Assembly: GCF_025766255.1 (NCBI RefSeq)
Contig: NW_026516730.1
Span: 62,001-126,000 of the forward strand
Direction of reading: 5' to 3'
Length of the DNA stretch: 64,000 nt
Source of the DNA: Zychaea mexicana
Lineage: Eukaryota; Mucoromycota; Mucoromycetes; Mucorales; Lichtheimiaceae
Shown here: one piece after another, positions 23,046 to 35,396 of the stretch
How the letters are laid out: the number at the start of each line of letters is the position of its first letter
How positions within the stretch are numbered: position 1 is the first letter of the stretch
Notes under the pieces: generated by a model
Seen by the model: the letters and a program-made list of their open reading frames with translations, nothing else
What the model was told of the DNA's origin: nothing
Database searches by the model: none
Made by a program: the position numbers and the translations under genes

Positions 23046-24225
23046 AAAAATGATAGCGTCAATTATTAGCGACTTCCTTTACCTATGTCCTGTCACATAA
23101 TAAGCTGAGCCAAGATGCAATGTTATATAAATAAGTTTATATGTTGCATAATGTGTATGTGTGTATTCTCCCCTTCCAACCACCCCCAACCCTTATTTTT
23201 CTAACCCTTCATAAATGACCTAAAATGGACAGATCATCACGTAAGCTCGTCTGCTTGGGACCTCGTGAGCAAAAGACAAGAGAAAATATATGGCCTTTTA
23301 TTTCCTTTGCACTACATAAGCAGCAGAAACACAGGTTTCCCGGGAACTATTCTATTCAGCCCAATTCAATGCTATTTTTCTATGAATGGATATCGTGCGT
23401 CTATCATAGAATAATATACAGTGTGCACAGTACAGAACTGCTATGATGAAAACAGCAAAAGGCCTAATATATAAAGTAAACACCGCCGAGATGGATGAAA
23501 AATTTTAGGAATCGCCACATGTCATTACTAGTGGACCCAGTCTAAAAACAAACTAACCTTTCCCGCTCTTTTTATACTACTGTACCTGCCAGTTGCTACT
23601 CTGCAAATCCTCACTACGTGTGTGTACCTTTCCGAAACCAGGGGTTGGAGTCGTATCCGATCGATCCAACTCCTAAACAAGGTTGTTGTATATCGTCGAT
23701 CAACGACTCCCCTGTGATGCGAATGTTTATCTGATTACTCGCTTCTTTCAATCTTTGCTTTCGCAGGTTAGAAGCGATCTTGCATCTCTTTGTGATACGT
23801 CGTTCTGTCAAGCAGGCGTCCAATCTTCGTCAATGCCCGTCCTGAAACCGCGAGAAAGATAGAAATTTTTACTTTAGTAAATGGCAGCGCCGGAATAGTG
23901 AGTCCAAATAGTATAGAGGAGGGATAGGCGCCAATTGCAATCCATCGGCTAGCGAAAATAAAAGAGCGAGTCCTGCAAGCGCGGATAGCACGATGGGGAT
24001 GCGGATCATGTTACACAGATTGAAACCATTGTCCACACACTCGCATCACACACGCACATACAGTTAGTGTCAGTCCCATTGCTGGTATAATGCATCCGAA
24101 ACGAATAAAGTAATTCGTGCCGACAGGATGCACCCATTCACTCTCCTTTCCCCCTTCTCTCTCACTTTCTTTTTTATTCTTATTCTTAATATTTACTCTA
24201 CTATTGCTGTTGCCGCCTATTCCTT
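23046..24225. other. Intergenic region and RhoGEF 5' flank
   Basis: No coding frame is convincing. The last 80 bp before the RhoGEF start are strongly pyrimidine-rich (CT-rich with TTCTT runs, about 24140-24205), which is common in fungal promoters and 5' leaders. Confidence 0.4.
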
Positions 24226-26548
24226 ATGTCTGCGCCTGTAGATGACAATGGTCATCCGGTGCTTGCTTCTTCCTACTTACGCAAAACCCCCCCTCGTCAA
24301 TACTCTATCAGAACGGAGAGCGGATTAAGCAGAGCATCGACTACAACCAGCAGCAACAGCAGCAGTTCTTCCTCGGCACGCTATCCCAGCGACTCGACGA
24401 ACATGACCGGCTTTTCCATCGAATATCTAAGCAACGCACCGTTGCCACCGCCACCGCCTCATTCGTTACCATCGCAACAACAACAACAACAACAGCAGCA
24501 GCAGCAGCAGCAGCACAATATGAACATAAGTGACGACCATTTCGACATTATTGACAGCTTAGATTACGACGACGTGGACGATGGATTGATCGGTAACGTG
24601 TGGCACCCACTCTTTTTTTTTCAATTAAGAATTTGGAGGACGAGGAAGGGTGCTTGGGGGGTGGGGGGGCGCAAGGTGGCAATAATAAAAAAAAGGGCGG
24701 GCACCCAATGTTTATATTTTTTACAACAAGAAAGACTCGTTTTAACCTAAATCGGTAATGGTGCTACAGACCACGAGATGGTACACCGTCGTAGAGAAAC
24801 ACTCGTCCACCAATTGCTCACGTCGGAACAAGCTTATTTCAAATCACTCCAAGTCGTCTCGCAGGTATTCATCGAGCCTGTGCGCAAGGATGCAAAGCAA
24901 TCGTCGTTCGGCTTCCTTGGAATGAAAAAAATGATCTGCACTGAGCGAGAAACACGCTGGCTTTTCGGCAATTTCGAAGATATCCTGCAGGTCCACCGCG
25001 AGATTCTAACCAGCCTTGAGGAACGGTATGTTGCACACTGTGAATTCCTACTCATTTGCACACACGCACAACTGGAGCACATCTTCAGACACTGTACACA
25101 AATTATACGGCACAACACGTTTCCTCCGCACCCGGTACACGCACACAAAGGAGAAAACGCAAAAAAAATAACTCAACGTTTATTGCCTATTTTTTTTTTC
25201 TTGTTTCCACCAGGTTGCGCATCTGGGGACCCACGCAGATTATTTCCGATGTGTTTCAGAGCTGGGTAACCTTAATTTTTATTTTTATATTTCTGCCAAA
25301 AGCTGTCTGTTTGCTTGTAAATAGTCAAAACAGACGAGTTGGGATATAGGACGCTGCTTGAATATGGGGAAGATCTGCTTGTTATTGACGAACGACAATG
25401 ACGGCGACTGTGCGTTACTTGTTTGTTAGTTTGCGCGGATGGGTGCATATAAGGCATATCTCGATAATTACAGCACTGCTGTCACAACCTACGAGCGATT
25501 AACTCGATACCAGCCGTTCAAGAAATTCATCGACGTAAGTAGAATTCTTGTGCTTAGCCTAAAAACACCTAGCTCCCACCATCTTCTAAAGAACACACCC
25601 TTTGTATAGAATGCTCACAAAGATCCGTTACTCAAAGGCGCAACCTTACTGTCATTGCTTCAAACTCCTGCAGGATGCATCAGTCGATATGCACAGCTCA
25701 TGACCAAGCTTGCGGATGCTACGTCTCCGATGCATCCCGACTATGTACAACTCTTACAATGTAAGCAGCGCATGCTTTCCATCGCCGAAGAAATGAAGAC
25801 AAAGTAAGTTTTTATCTCTAGTGTGTGTGTGGGTGGACACAAGTACAAACTCAAATTTGCTAATCCTCCGGCGTCTACTGCTTCTTCTATGGCTCATTTG
25901 CTGTCTCTTCCCCTCCCCCCACAAAACATGTGTCCGTGTGTCTAGAATCGACGATGCAGATAATGTTGATCAAGTGCTGATGATCCATCAGGCGCTCGTC
26001 GGAGCTCCGTTTGGGGTCAAGGCACAACGCCGTCTCGTGTTACAGAGTTCAATGTCGATAAGTGGCGAGGAACGTATATACATCTTGTTCTCCGATATGC
26101 TTGTCTTTGTGCGACCAAAGCAGGAAGCGAACCGGACGTTGCTGCAGTTCAAAGGCATGGTGGCGCTGGAGCGTGCGCGTCTCAGGCCTATCGACCCGAG
26201 TTCCATTGAAATCACCTCGCCATTCCAGGGCGTCGATACACTTAATACCACCTTTGTTGCTTCGGCTACAGCCCATGTTTTACAGGCTGAAAGCCCTGAG
26301 GACCGAGACCATTGGATGGAACGTTTGCATAAGGTCATTGCGAATCTCGACCGTGCGTCTGCTAAATGTAAGGAGAACACATGCACACAAAAGATCTGCT
26401 CATCGGATCCATATGTAGGTCTGACTAACAAATCATCGGTATCAACTAACTCTATAAATGACCTTATTCTGCAGCTGCCAATAAGCGACGTGTGGCACAA
26501 ACCCGCAGTAAGGATAGCCGGTCGTCAACATCTTCCGACCGTACCTAA
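24226..26548 (+). CDS. DH-PH domain Rho guanine nucleotide exchange factor
   Basis: A multi-exon gene. The N-terminal exon (24226-about 24594) is low-complexity: Ser-rich, then a proline run and about 14 glutamines encoded by mixed CAA/CAG. The DH domain follows (ETLVHQLLTSEQAYFKSLQV, FGNFEDILQVHREILTSLEE, ISDVFQSW, then from 25429 FARMGAYKAYLDNYSTA, FKKFI, LLQTPAGCISRYAQLM). The PH domain starts at about 25985 (FGVKAQRRLVLQSSMSIS, IYILFSDMLVFVRPK, QAESPEDRDHWMERLHKVI). The last exon joins at 26475 and ends in a basic Ser-rich tail with TAA at 26546-26548. Such proteins load GTP onto Rho/Cdc42 GTPases at the membrane to steer actin and wall growth. The target GTPase is unknown. The frame through the 25268-25428 intron is a shadow. 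Confidence 0.87.
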
Positions 26549-27030
26549 ACATATGTACCATGCCTGGACCTTGACCTTCTTGACCCCCCTCCCCTTCCCC
26601 GCCCCACCCCAACAAATCTTCTAACTCTTCTTCCTCTTCCCGCACAAACCCTGTCCACTCTTTCTTAATCCATCAGCAACAACAACAACAACAACGAGGA
26701 GGAAAAAATTAGACGCACGGGGTCGACCAGTCGCCGGCTCGACAAAAGCTCCGCGCAATACCGAGAACAAAAAAAAAATACGAAGTCCAGCTCTTCAATT
26801 ATAGTTATGCCTATTTCTCATATATATATATATGCCATGTATAGTTTTGCATATTTCCACAACACAGATCCATGCCATCCGTAGCTCTCCTCTTAGCCTT
26901 ATTTTTCTTCTTTACAAACCTTTTAATACAGCGTTTTAGATATTTAGTATTTTCCTAGATAATGATGCTAATTGGTATATCGAGTATATGTATGTATGTG
27001 TGTATGTATGTGTAGTAGTAATAGTAATTA
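26549..27030. other. Convergent 3' flanks of RhoGEF and DUF4870 gene
   Basis: This stretch lies between two stop codons on opposite strands and should hold both polyadenylation regions. A short TA-repeat lies at about 26820-26832 and TGTATG repeats at about 26990-27012. No gene was seen. Confidence 0.45.
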
Positions 27031-28036
27031 CTATTCAGTATCCACCCATTCTGCTGCCATTTGGCCGAAAAAGGGCACATAACTACGTTCTAACGATGCA
27101 CCATCCAAATACGCACGATACCTGCCATCACATTTCGTAAAAGAAAAAGAAAAGGATTAATATCTGATAGATCAATGCCTCCTTTAAATAGAACCCATCT
27201 TCTTCCTTTATCCAACTCTTACCCAAGGCTAAGAATGAGGAGTATATCGCAAGCAAAGAGCATCCAAGACAGCACATTGGAGATGAACATCAAGACAAAA
27301 TGGACGCACATGAGGAACAAGAATAGCGCAGACGACTAATATTAGAACAATCATCGATTATGCCATCTATCAGTATGTGTAAAGTCCACCAAAAACATAC
27401 AATCCAGTATATATAATCATTGTTCCTCCACCCCCCACCTCCCCCTTCTTGCAAATACTTTACCTGCCAAGCATGAAATCGAACATAGTCGTTTTTGGTT
27501 TCAAGTATAATTAATAGGATGCCTATTACAAACAAGATAAACAAGAATGTTACTAAAAGCATGACATATTGTAGACGACGCCCTATGGTTCTCGCACTTC
27601 CTCTATTATAAAATAAAAAGTCACCACTAATCTCTCTTTGACCATACTAACCAGTAATGGGCCCTAATGCATAAGCCAATGCGGCCTCGACATCAACTCG
27701 TATCGGTAAACGTGTCTCATACTTGTTGACTCGAACTGTACCGCCTGGTGCACCACCTCGTAAACTTGGGCCATGCGAGAAAAGACCTTCTTCATAAAGC
27801 GAAGGATTATCAAAGCCACTAGTGTTGTTGTTGTTGTTGCTACTGCTACTGCCGCCCGTAGCTGTTGCACCTGATTGGTATGAACTGTTTGGTAACGGAT
27901 CGTACTGTCCACGATTAACTCCCCCTCCACTCGTTGTTGTCGCTGTGCTTCGTGATTTGCCTTTTGATTTACGTTCCTGTTGTAAACGTGTCTTTCTGTC
28001 TTCGTCAGGCGATGGTTTATGTGGTGAAAAGTCCAT
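27031..28036 (-). CDS. UPF0132/DUF4870-family membrane protein
   Basis: Four exons join in phase: 28036 to about 27649, about 27586-27477, about 27340-27226, and 27120 to the TAG at 27031-27033. The first 90 residues are polar and Ser/Asn/Gly-rich. The conserved core is VDVEAALAYALGPITG, then RRLQYVMLLVTFLFILFVIG, LETKNDYVRFHAWQ, SSALFLFLMCVHFVLMF and LFACDILLILSLG. This gives three or four membrane segments with the family-typical FHAWQ box. The tail YRAYLDGASLERSYVPFFG is probably cytosolic. Function of the fungal members is not established; a small endomembrane protein is likely. It is convergent with the RhoGEF. Confidence 0.8.
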
Positions 28037-29375
28037 TTTGCTGAATTATTTAAAAGAGAAAAAGGGTCGAAAAATAAAAAAAATAGAGAGGAAAACGCAA
28101 AGGTATACCTCTCTCTCTCTCTTTCTGTCTCGACTGATGATCGTGACGTCAATATCACCATTATCTACGCATGGAATTATGGAAATTATGCCAAGCAACG
28201 CCACTAGTTTATCTTTTCTTTTTTTTGATAATACTTGAAGGATTGGAATCGATAGGCTTCAACCTTCATATTTGGTGGTTTTTATGTTCTGGATTGTGAG
28301 TGTATCTTATTCCATGTATGCATTAGAGTTTGAATATGCATATAGCAAAAGGCAGGCGACGCCATATCGCCAAGACCGTATAGCGCGTGGTTGCAGTAAC
28401 TCTAAATTCAATTGTAGTGTACAAGTGATAGTATGTGGAAGATGCTATGATAAATAGGAGTTACACTCTGTTTTATGCAGCAGAAGCAAAGACTGCCGAT
28501 TAAAATGGAAGAAACAGTCGCACCAGATTGGAAAAAAATCAACTGCCATTTCTAAGGAAAAAACCTGCATATGCATTTGGAGTCTACGACTTTGATTATT
28601 GACTTTTGTGGCGGGAAGCTATTATTTAGTTGCTGCTCTCAACAATCTGTAAATAAGAAGCAATTGTTGCCAGTTCGAGTATGTACATACCTACTCAGCA
28701 AAGACTGCAAGGCATAGTTTTACTAACTGTACGACTGCCTGTCAACAACACACTGTCCACGATGATGATATATAACATTCTTTACAAGTACTTCTGCTGT
28801 AACTTTGTGCTGGTACAGTAGATAATGCTTATAGTAACCTTTAAGCAACAAAGTACGTACAAGTGCTCAGGTTAGTCACTACATACATACTTAGCTACTT
28901 GCAAGGATTTGTCATCAATGGTCGATAGGTGTTTGTCCAAGCTTTTGTGCTACATTTGAGTTGCAATAGTCAGTAGTAAAAATGTATGAGACACTTTCTG
29001 GTCGCTCGGTTGTTTTTTTGCTTACGTACACCAGATATATAAGGTCAATTACTGTTGCGAACTTTAAATGAAATATACGATATCATTCAGGAAGACAAGA
29101 ATATGGTATCATCGCTATCAGTAAAACCGAGGTTGGGTTCTTGAATTACGATGGCTTGTTGTTCTTCCGAGCAAGATTAGTCCATTTGACGCCTGAAAAA
29201 TGGTAATTTTCGAGCGGTTAGATAGTAAAGGTACTATCTACCAAGTAATTTTCAAAAAAGAAAGAGTGGGTTAACCTCAAAATAACATATAAAGGATGTT
29301 TTCTTCCCGCGGGTGCCACTTTCCTTTGGTGTTCTTTACAGTTGTACAATAACGCCAGCGCTTCTTTCCTCGGGC
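28037..29375. other. Gene-poor stretch with a repeat-like segment
   Basis: This is the 5' flank of the DUF4870 gene. A CT-rich run lies at 28111-28127. At 28531-28562 is a segment resembling the CGCCAT cluster at 23.0 kb (TGCCATTTCTAAG with A-runs). No coding frame was recognised. Confidence 0.4.
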
Positions 29376-30188
29376 TTAGGACACCCCAAGCCATTCGTAT
29401 CCGTCATTCATGTGGGTGTTGTTGATCCGTTTATATTGTTGTGGCTCGTCGTTGAATATTAAATCTCGATTACAGCAAAGGTCAAACAGCTTAAAAGCAA
29501 ACTGGGACATATTCGCACCTTCACTGATACATACTGCTGGTAAAAGATGATATGGTTCACATGGTGATGAGGATGATGAATACAAACATAGTTTGTATGA
29601 TCTTGTTCTAAATAGTAAAGTGAACATATGTGGTAACCGCTTATGGATATTGTCGCGCGAAATTTTTCTCTGTTTTGCAGCTGCAATTGCCCTATCTACC
29701 TGACTCTCCAAACTCTTTTGCATTGCGCACCAGATGTAGCGTATGCTTTTCTGCTGGCAGCTATAGAAACCAGCGAATACATATATGCTAGATGATGATC
29801 TTTCCATCTTGACACAATCAGCATCATCATGGCGTGGTGAAACACCGAGAAATATGAACATCATTTGTGGAGTGATATCATCACAAGTGCAAAGCGTGGG
29901 GTTTTTGCCATAAGGTGTAGGATGAGCGATTACAAGTGCGTCGTCTGCAAATATTTACTGCAGTTTTGTTTACTACAGCTCTAATAGGCGGCAGAATACA
30001 ATAATAGGTTTCAAGATATACCCACCAGAGAACCACAAACAATCACGCGCAAGTACCTTTTCTTCAAAACATGTTCTTTGATCGAATGCGCTTGATATCA
30101 CTGGGGGCAAAAAAAGTAAACAAGAGCGATCTATTGTAAGCGATTCCAAGAAGTGTGTATAAGAGTTTGCAAGGAGGCCGTTCGGGAA
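29376..30188 (-). CDS. Orphan two-exon coding region, probably 5'-incomplete
   Basis: Two exons (30188-30026 and 29944-29376) join exactly in phase across an 81-bp GT..AG intron to give about 243 residues, ending YEWLGVS. The upstream frame is bounded by TAA at 30191-30189 with no ATG in the first exon, so earlier exons are missing or lost. Visible features are LLANSYTHFLESLTIDRSCL, FDQRTCFEEKVLARDCLWFS, DDALVIAHPTPYGKNP, FIFLGVSPRHDDADCV, VFAGFYSCQQKSIRYIW, HMFTLLFRTRSYKLCL and AVCISEGANMSQFAFKLFDL. It is non-repetitive and globular-looking, without clear membrane segments. I recognise no family. It could be a conserved fungal protein of unknown function, or a decaying 5'-truncated copy. Confidence 0.5.
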
Positions 30189-32460
30189 TTAACGCGTCGC
30201 AAGAACCCCCAGCAACATCATTGTTCTGATAGTGCAGGCTATTTTGTTATCAGAAGCAGCTGCTGGGATTCCCCAAATTCGAGAATAAGTGATGAGTTGT
30301 TCCATTTTACCATATTTGTAATAATAAGCTTCTTAATTATGCGGGCTGCATGATTGTTCGCAGAAATTCGCACCTTCTTTCTGGCAATTTTACTTCGAAA
30401 CATATACTAATTGTCTCTGAGGAATACGTTGATATCTAGTAAGCGGAACACATAGTAGTAAGTAAAACCTCATCTGCTTTTCTGTAATTGTGCGTGTGTG
30501 ATGTGTGCACATTTTCAACCCCCCTTGTGTTATTGTACAACTAAAAGAAACGCACATAACAGCAAGAGCCAAGTGCTCGCTTCTTAGATTGCATTCCGTA
30601 TCACAATTACGCATGCCCTGTTATAAAATAAACAAAAAAAGCTTCTCACTTCATCAAGCCAAAAGATAAATAAATAAATGGTATGTTCTTCCATCGTGGA
30701 TATTGAAAATGCCACCGAAACCGACGCAGCAGCGCTCATTTTCAACGCGGTCCTGAAAATATGTCTTCTGAGTGTCTTTTATTTTCTTACCACTCCTCAG
30801 ATGATCTACTACCAGGGTCATTAGTAAAGCGGATGATTTCATTATGCCGGAAACGCTCCAATTGAAAAGTCCGTCTGTACGACCATGTCCCTGAAGCACT
30901 CGAAAAGTTCGACGACGACAACGACGGCGACGACCAAAGTGCTGTGTGTGGGAGACCAAAGGATAAGAAACAAACAAAAAAAAAACCCAAGAGAACGGCA
31001 ACTTTATTTTCGAATAACGTGTGGTGAGTACGGAGGATTAAGATGTTTGCTTGTCGTCTCCACCAAAAGCTTCTCTCTCTCTCCAACGAAAAAACAACAG
31101 GAACGGACAAGGCGCGCCCCACCCCCCACCCGATGCAAGAGTGTCTCTTCCTCCAAGGAGCCCCATGATGAAGGGATTTGGCACTCCCGCCACCCTAGTC
31201 CAGCCCATATGAAACCTCGGCGCATCGGCTTCTTTTTTTCTCCCTCTCGTTCGTTCGACGAAAGTCGCGGAAGCTAGCAGGCATCATGCTTTTAGTATCT
31301 CCCATCATCTGTGATGCCATGAGACGCATATAATTCTATGTCTATGTTGGCACTCACCTTTAAAAAAGAAAATTTTATTTTCTTTTTATATTGGCCCGCC
31401 AGAGCACCCCACCATATCCGCACCGGGCGCTTGACTTGGCAGGAGCGTATCCTCCAGAAAGCGCGATACCCAAAGAGAGGGAGGATCGTGCTGGCCCTTT
31501 AGGCCCGTTAACTCCTGTAAGGGAGGGGGGGGGTTTAAGCCGGTGATGGCAAACCGTCGGCAACGGAAAGAAGAGGAGTATGCATGTGGAGGAGGAGAAG
31601 GGTCACTAGGCAGCCATGACGACAAACGAGTGGAAGAGAGTGACGGCAGGGACGATGGTGGTGCTGTTGCTGCTGCTAGAAGGGCGAGGAGAGGAAAGCG
31701 ACAGGAAGATGAATTTAGCCGGCATCGGATGGAGCAGCAGCATATGATTAAAAATGGGAAAAAGGAAGAAAATGCAATGTTGCGCCAAGTGGCAATTTCA
31801 AAATGCGGTAGGAGTTTTTTCTGGCGCACACCGTGTATGACTGGTGATATGTCCACTTTGTAACGCCTCATTTAACTCTCCTATATAAGCTATAGTCTAC
31901 AAGGAACAATCCACAACGGCCACATTCTGCCAGTGGAAGTGGTGGTGTCTATGCGGCCTTTGAAAAATGCCCCCAATTTACTAATCACTGAGGTCGTCCT
32001 TCGTCGTCGTCGTCGTCATGAGATCCAGACGCTGGCTGATGACGTAACAACAAAGTGTAAAATTTTTTTTGTTTTTCTTTTTTTTTTTTTTAGCCCCAAG
32101 ATTTTACAGTACAAAATATACAAGCCCAAAGAGAGAAAAAAAAAAGAGAGAACTCACAACAGCACCCAGTATTTTCCCTCGTATCAAAAAGAAGTTGAAA
32201 AGGAAAAAAATAATAATAGTAAAAAATAATAATAATAATAGTGGTAGCAATAACAATAAGCCAAGCTTCTCTACCACTACTACTCTTACTACTACTACAG
32301 TGCTATTGTGGTCAGTTTTATTATTGTTACTATTATTATTTTTTTACATATTTTTTTTTCTTTGCTTTGGCTCTCCTTCTCTGCCGCTCCATCTGCGAGG
32401 TTCATCCAGCAAGGGTTTTGCAAATCACACACACGAGCTACATCCCACTCCACAATCTAG
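30189..32460. other. Gene-poor region upstream of EPL1
   Basis: Several overlapping frames of 60-160 codons (for example 31386-31871 minus) have biased composition driven by purine/pyrimidine tracts and no recognisable domain. Poly(T) and poly(A) tracts and TAA repeats occur at 32060-32240. The part just before 32461 is the EPL1 promoter and leader. Confidence 0.4.
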
Positions 32461-34962
32461 ATGGTCTCCCGATTCCGAGTGAAGAAACTCTCACCCAAGC
32501 ACCCTCTCCCTATCTTCAAGGAATCCCAGCTTCCCGATATCACTGATGCGGCCAACGTGCAGCGCTCAGTGCCACAGATAGAGACCGGTGTTGAAAAGGA
32601 AGAGGAAGAAGAGGTATGTTGCTTGTAAGCAGTAGAAGTAGTACCATCATCATCATCATCACCATCATTATCAGCAGCAGCAGCAGCAGCCAGATGATGG
32701 CTGTTTGCCCAGTCTTGTTTGCTATTGGGGGAGGGGGGTGGGTGGGGGTTGATTTGGGCTGTGTGAGTTGGTTGGGTTACGTCGGATTGGTCCCAGTGGG
32801 GCTGGGGGCCGTAGTTTATAATACTCGGTTTCCTCCTTCCCACCCCCCCCCCCAACCTCTTTCGATTATACGTTTATCCTGATCGCTCCCCCTCTATGTG
32901 CACATAGCATGATCTGCAAGCCGCTATCTCGGCGGCTCATGCGGCGGTCACCACCGGTGCCAAGGTCGAGAGCTACATCCCCACTCCCGATGCCTCTCAC
33001 AACATCTCAGAGAAGGAATACCGCAAAATGTACAAGAAGGCCTTCAACAAGCCATCCACCCTGATACGCTTCTCCTCCACCGTCGAGGACACCACAGGTT
33101 GCCCCTATGTGATGGACGAAGAAGACGACGCTTTTCTGAAACAGTACAATAATGATACTGCTACTACACCATCCTTGTCCGAAGATGACTTTGAAAAGAT
33201 CATGTGGCAGTACGAGTCCACCGTTGACCAGCATTGGCCTCATCTTGACGTGGTAAAGTATCGTCATCTTCACCATCACCTCACCCCGCATGAGGATTTA
33301 TGCTGACGTTATACCGAATTCCTTTTTTTCAGGATCCCTCACAAATTCCTTCGCTGAATGCATTACAACACTTACTGCCAGACAAGTCCAAATTAAACGA
33401 GCGAGTATATCAGCATTGGCGAGAGCGTCGGCTAGCACGCCAAGGCAAAGATGTTATACCACAGCTTCTTTCTGAAGACACACTGAAAGGCGAAATCGAC
33501 CCTTACGTTTGCTTCCGCCGGCGAGAAACCAAACCGATTCGCAAGACTCGTCGAACAGACCAACAGTCACTTGAACGGCTGCGCAAGCTGCGTTCAGAAA
33601 TGGAGATGTCTCGAAACCTGCTTGAGATGGTGCTGCGGCGAGAAAAGATTCGTAAGGAAGGCCTGGTGCTTGAACATACTGTATTCGACAAGAAATGTAA
33701 GCTGCGAGAGTATCAGCGACAGCTTGGTATCAAGGAAGACGAAGATTTGTTGCCGTTGCTGTCCAAGAAGAAACGTAAGACGTCCATGGAGAGCGGTTCA
33801 TCCGGGTATGTTACCAATAGCAAAGCGATAGCAACAGTAGTAGTAGTAGTAGCAGTAATTATTAGAATAAGTGGAAGAACAAAGCCAAAAAGCGAAAATT
33901 CCCAGCTCTTAAACTTTTATAACTGATAATTCGACGTCATCTATTAGTGCAACGATTAAAATCCCACTCAACAAACTCAAACGGGACGACGGCCGGCATG
34001 ACAAGTCACCCATGCAGATGGCGATCGACGCAGAACTTGCACGGAAGCGAGAGCTTGATGCTCCTTACGAAGATGTTACAGAGGTAAAGATCATCATTAA
34101 TATCATACGCTATAATTTTTCTTTTTTTACTAACTTACACTCACTTTCATTTTTGCAGTGTCCTTATCAGCCATTTCCGCTCCCATTGCCAAAACAATTC
34201 TATCAGTCTCTTTCCCAACAAAAGCAGCCACACCAACCTTGTTTCCGAAAACGCATTGGCCGCGGTGGCCGTGTTCTTATCGATCGCACTGGACACAAAC
34301 GAGATGCTCTTGGTGGGAAAACTGCGCCTGCCACACCCTTTCAGCAAAAAGCATACGAACGGTATCGATTCGACTCTGATTCCAGTGACGAAGATGAACC
34401 ATTTGAAGTCGATGAAATGGATGATCGGTAAGACTTGGAACACTTTTTTCAAGACAGATAGAAAAGAAGGCTAACAAGTGTGTACAATCTCTCTAGGTAC
34501 TTGCAACACCGGACACACTTACTCTCTGAAGCCGAACTCCGCAATCTCGTTACTATCCCATTCGTCACACCACAAAACGTTATGCAGCAACAGCACCAGC
34601 AAGCACAGGCAAGGGCCAATGGTGGTGGTAGTGGTAATAACCACAGTCGCTCCGGCAGTTTGAACGGTTCGTCTCTAAACGGTCAAAACAAAGGCATCGC
34701 ATCGCTTCCTATTAAACGCCAGAACAGCCGAACTAAAATGACTCCTCAACAAGCTGCGGTTGCCATGGCAAACGGAATGATTGCTGCAAACATGGCAGCT
34801 GTTGTCAATGGTAACCAAAAGAACGCAATGCAAATGGCAATGGCGGCAGCCCAGCAACAACAGCAGCAGCAGCAACACCCGCAGCCACAGCAGCAGCAGC
34901 AGCAGCAAGGGAATGCTTCGCCATTGAAGCAAAGTGTTTCAGCTTCACCGCATCCTTCATAA
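32461..34962 (+). CDS. EPL1: Enhancer of polycomb-like protein 1 (NuA4 subunit)
   Basis: Five or six exons give roughly 700 residues. The N-terminus MVSRFRVKKLSPKHPLPIFK then ESQLPDI is the canonical EPL1 start, which fixes the ATG at 32461. Conserved EPcA segments follow: SEKEYRKMYKKAFNKPSTLI, YVMDEEDDAFLKQYN, LSEDDFEKIMWQYE, then DPYVCFRRRETKPIRKTRRT and a basic coiled region. The C-terminal half has FRKRIGRGGRVLIDRT, an acidic DSDSSDEDE patch, and long glutamine runs (34850-34910). EPL1 bridges the Esa1 acetyltransferase module to the NuA4 complex and anchors it on nucleosomes in the nucleus. Exons join near 32611/32909, 33252/33332, 33806/33945, 34083/34158 and 34428/34497. Confidence 0.92.
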
Positions 34963-35396
34963 ACACTCCACATTATAAACCATTCACACCAGCGCTCAAA
35001 TCATCCATCGTCTCAACCCCTCTCTCTCTCTCTCTCTTACACACGCCATCCTTTTCCTCATCTTCTTTTTTTTCCTCTTTTGTTCCTTTCCCATGTACAT
35101 TTTGGATAAACCGTCTTGTATCATATATAGCCCTTTGAATCCCTCTCCCCCATCCTCAACACGTCATGTATACTGTCTTATCTTTTGAAATTCCGTTGTT
35201 TTCCTTTCCATGTTATTCTCCTACACAATTACTCATTATTAATACAAACTAGAATGCGGACAGCGCGTCCACTGCAATCCGCACTTCTTTCCTCGTTAAA
35301 TAATAATTCAATAGGGCAACTGTTTTAAAATTATCAGTGGATGGTTGTTTATATTTGAAATAAGAGAAAAACTGATTGCTAAGATTTACACATTAT
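34963..35396. other. Convergent 3' flanks of EPL1 and chitinase
   Basis: Pyrimidine-rich sequence follows the EPL1 stop (CT repeats at about 35018-35036), then AT-rich sequence runs to the chitinase stop. It should contain both polyadenylation regions. No gene was seen. Confidence 0.45.

Noticed and set aside
25268..25428. Open stretch containing a GYRTLLEYGEDLLVIDE-type reading within the RhoGEF
   Set aside because: Direct joining of 25267 to 25429 gives a continuous DH-domain sequence (DVFQSW then FARMGAYKAYL), so this is intron.
31386..31871. 161-codon minus-strand frame, Ser/Pro/Leu-rich
   Set aside because: Composition follows a purine-rich strand (its complement is GGA/GAA-rich), there is no domain, and an opposite-strand frame of similar size exists. 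Treated as chance.
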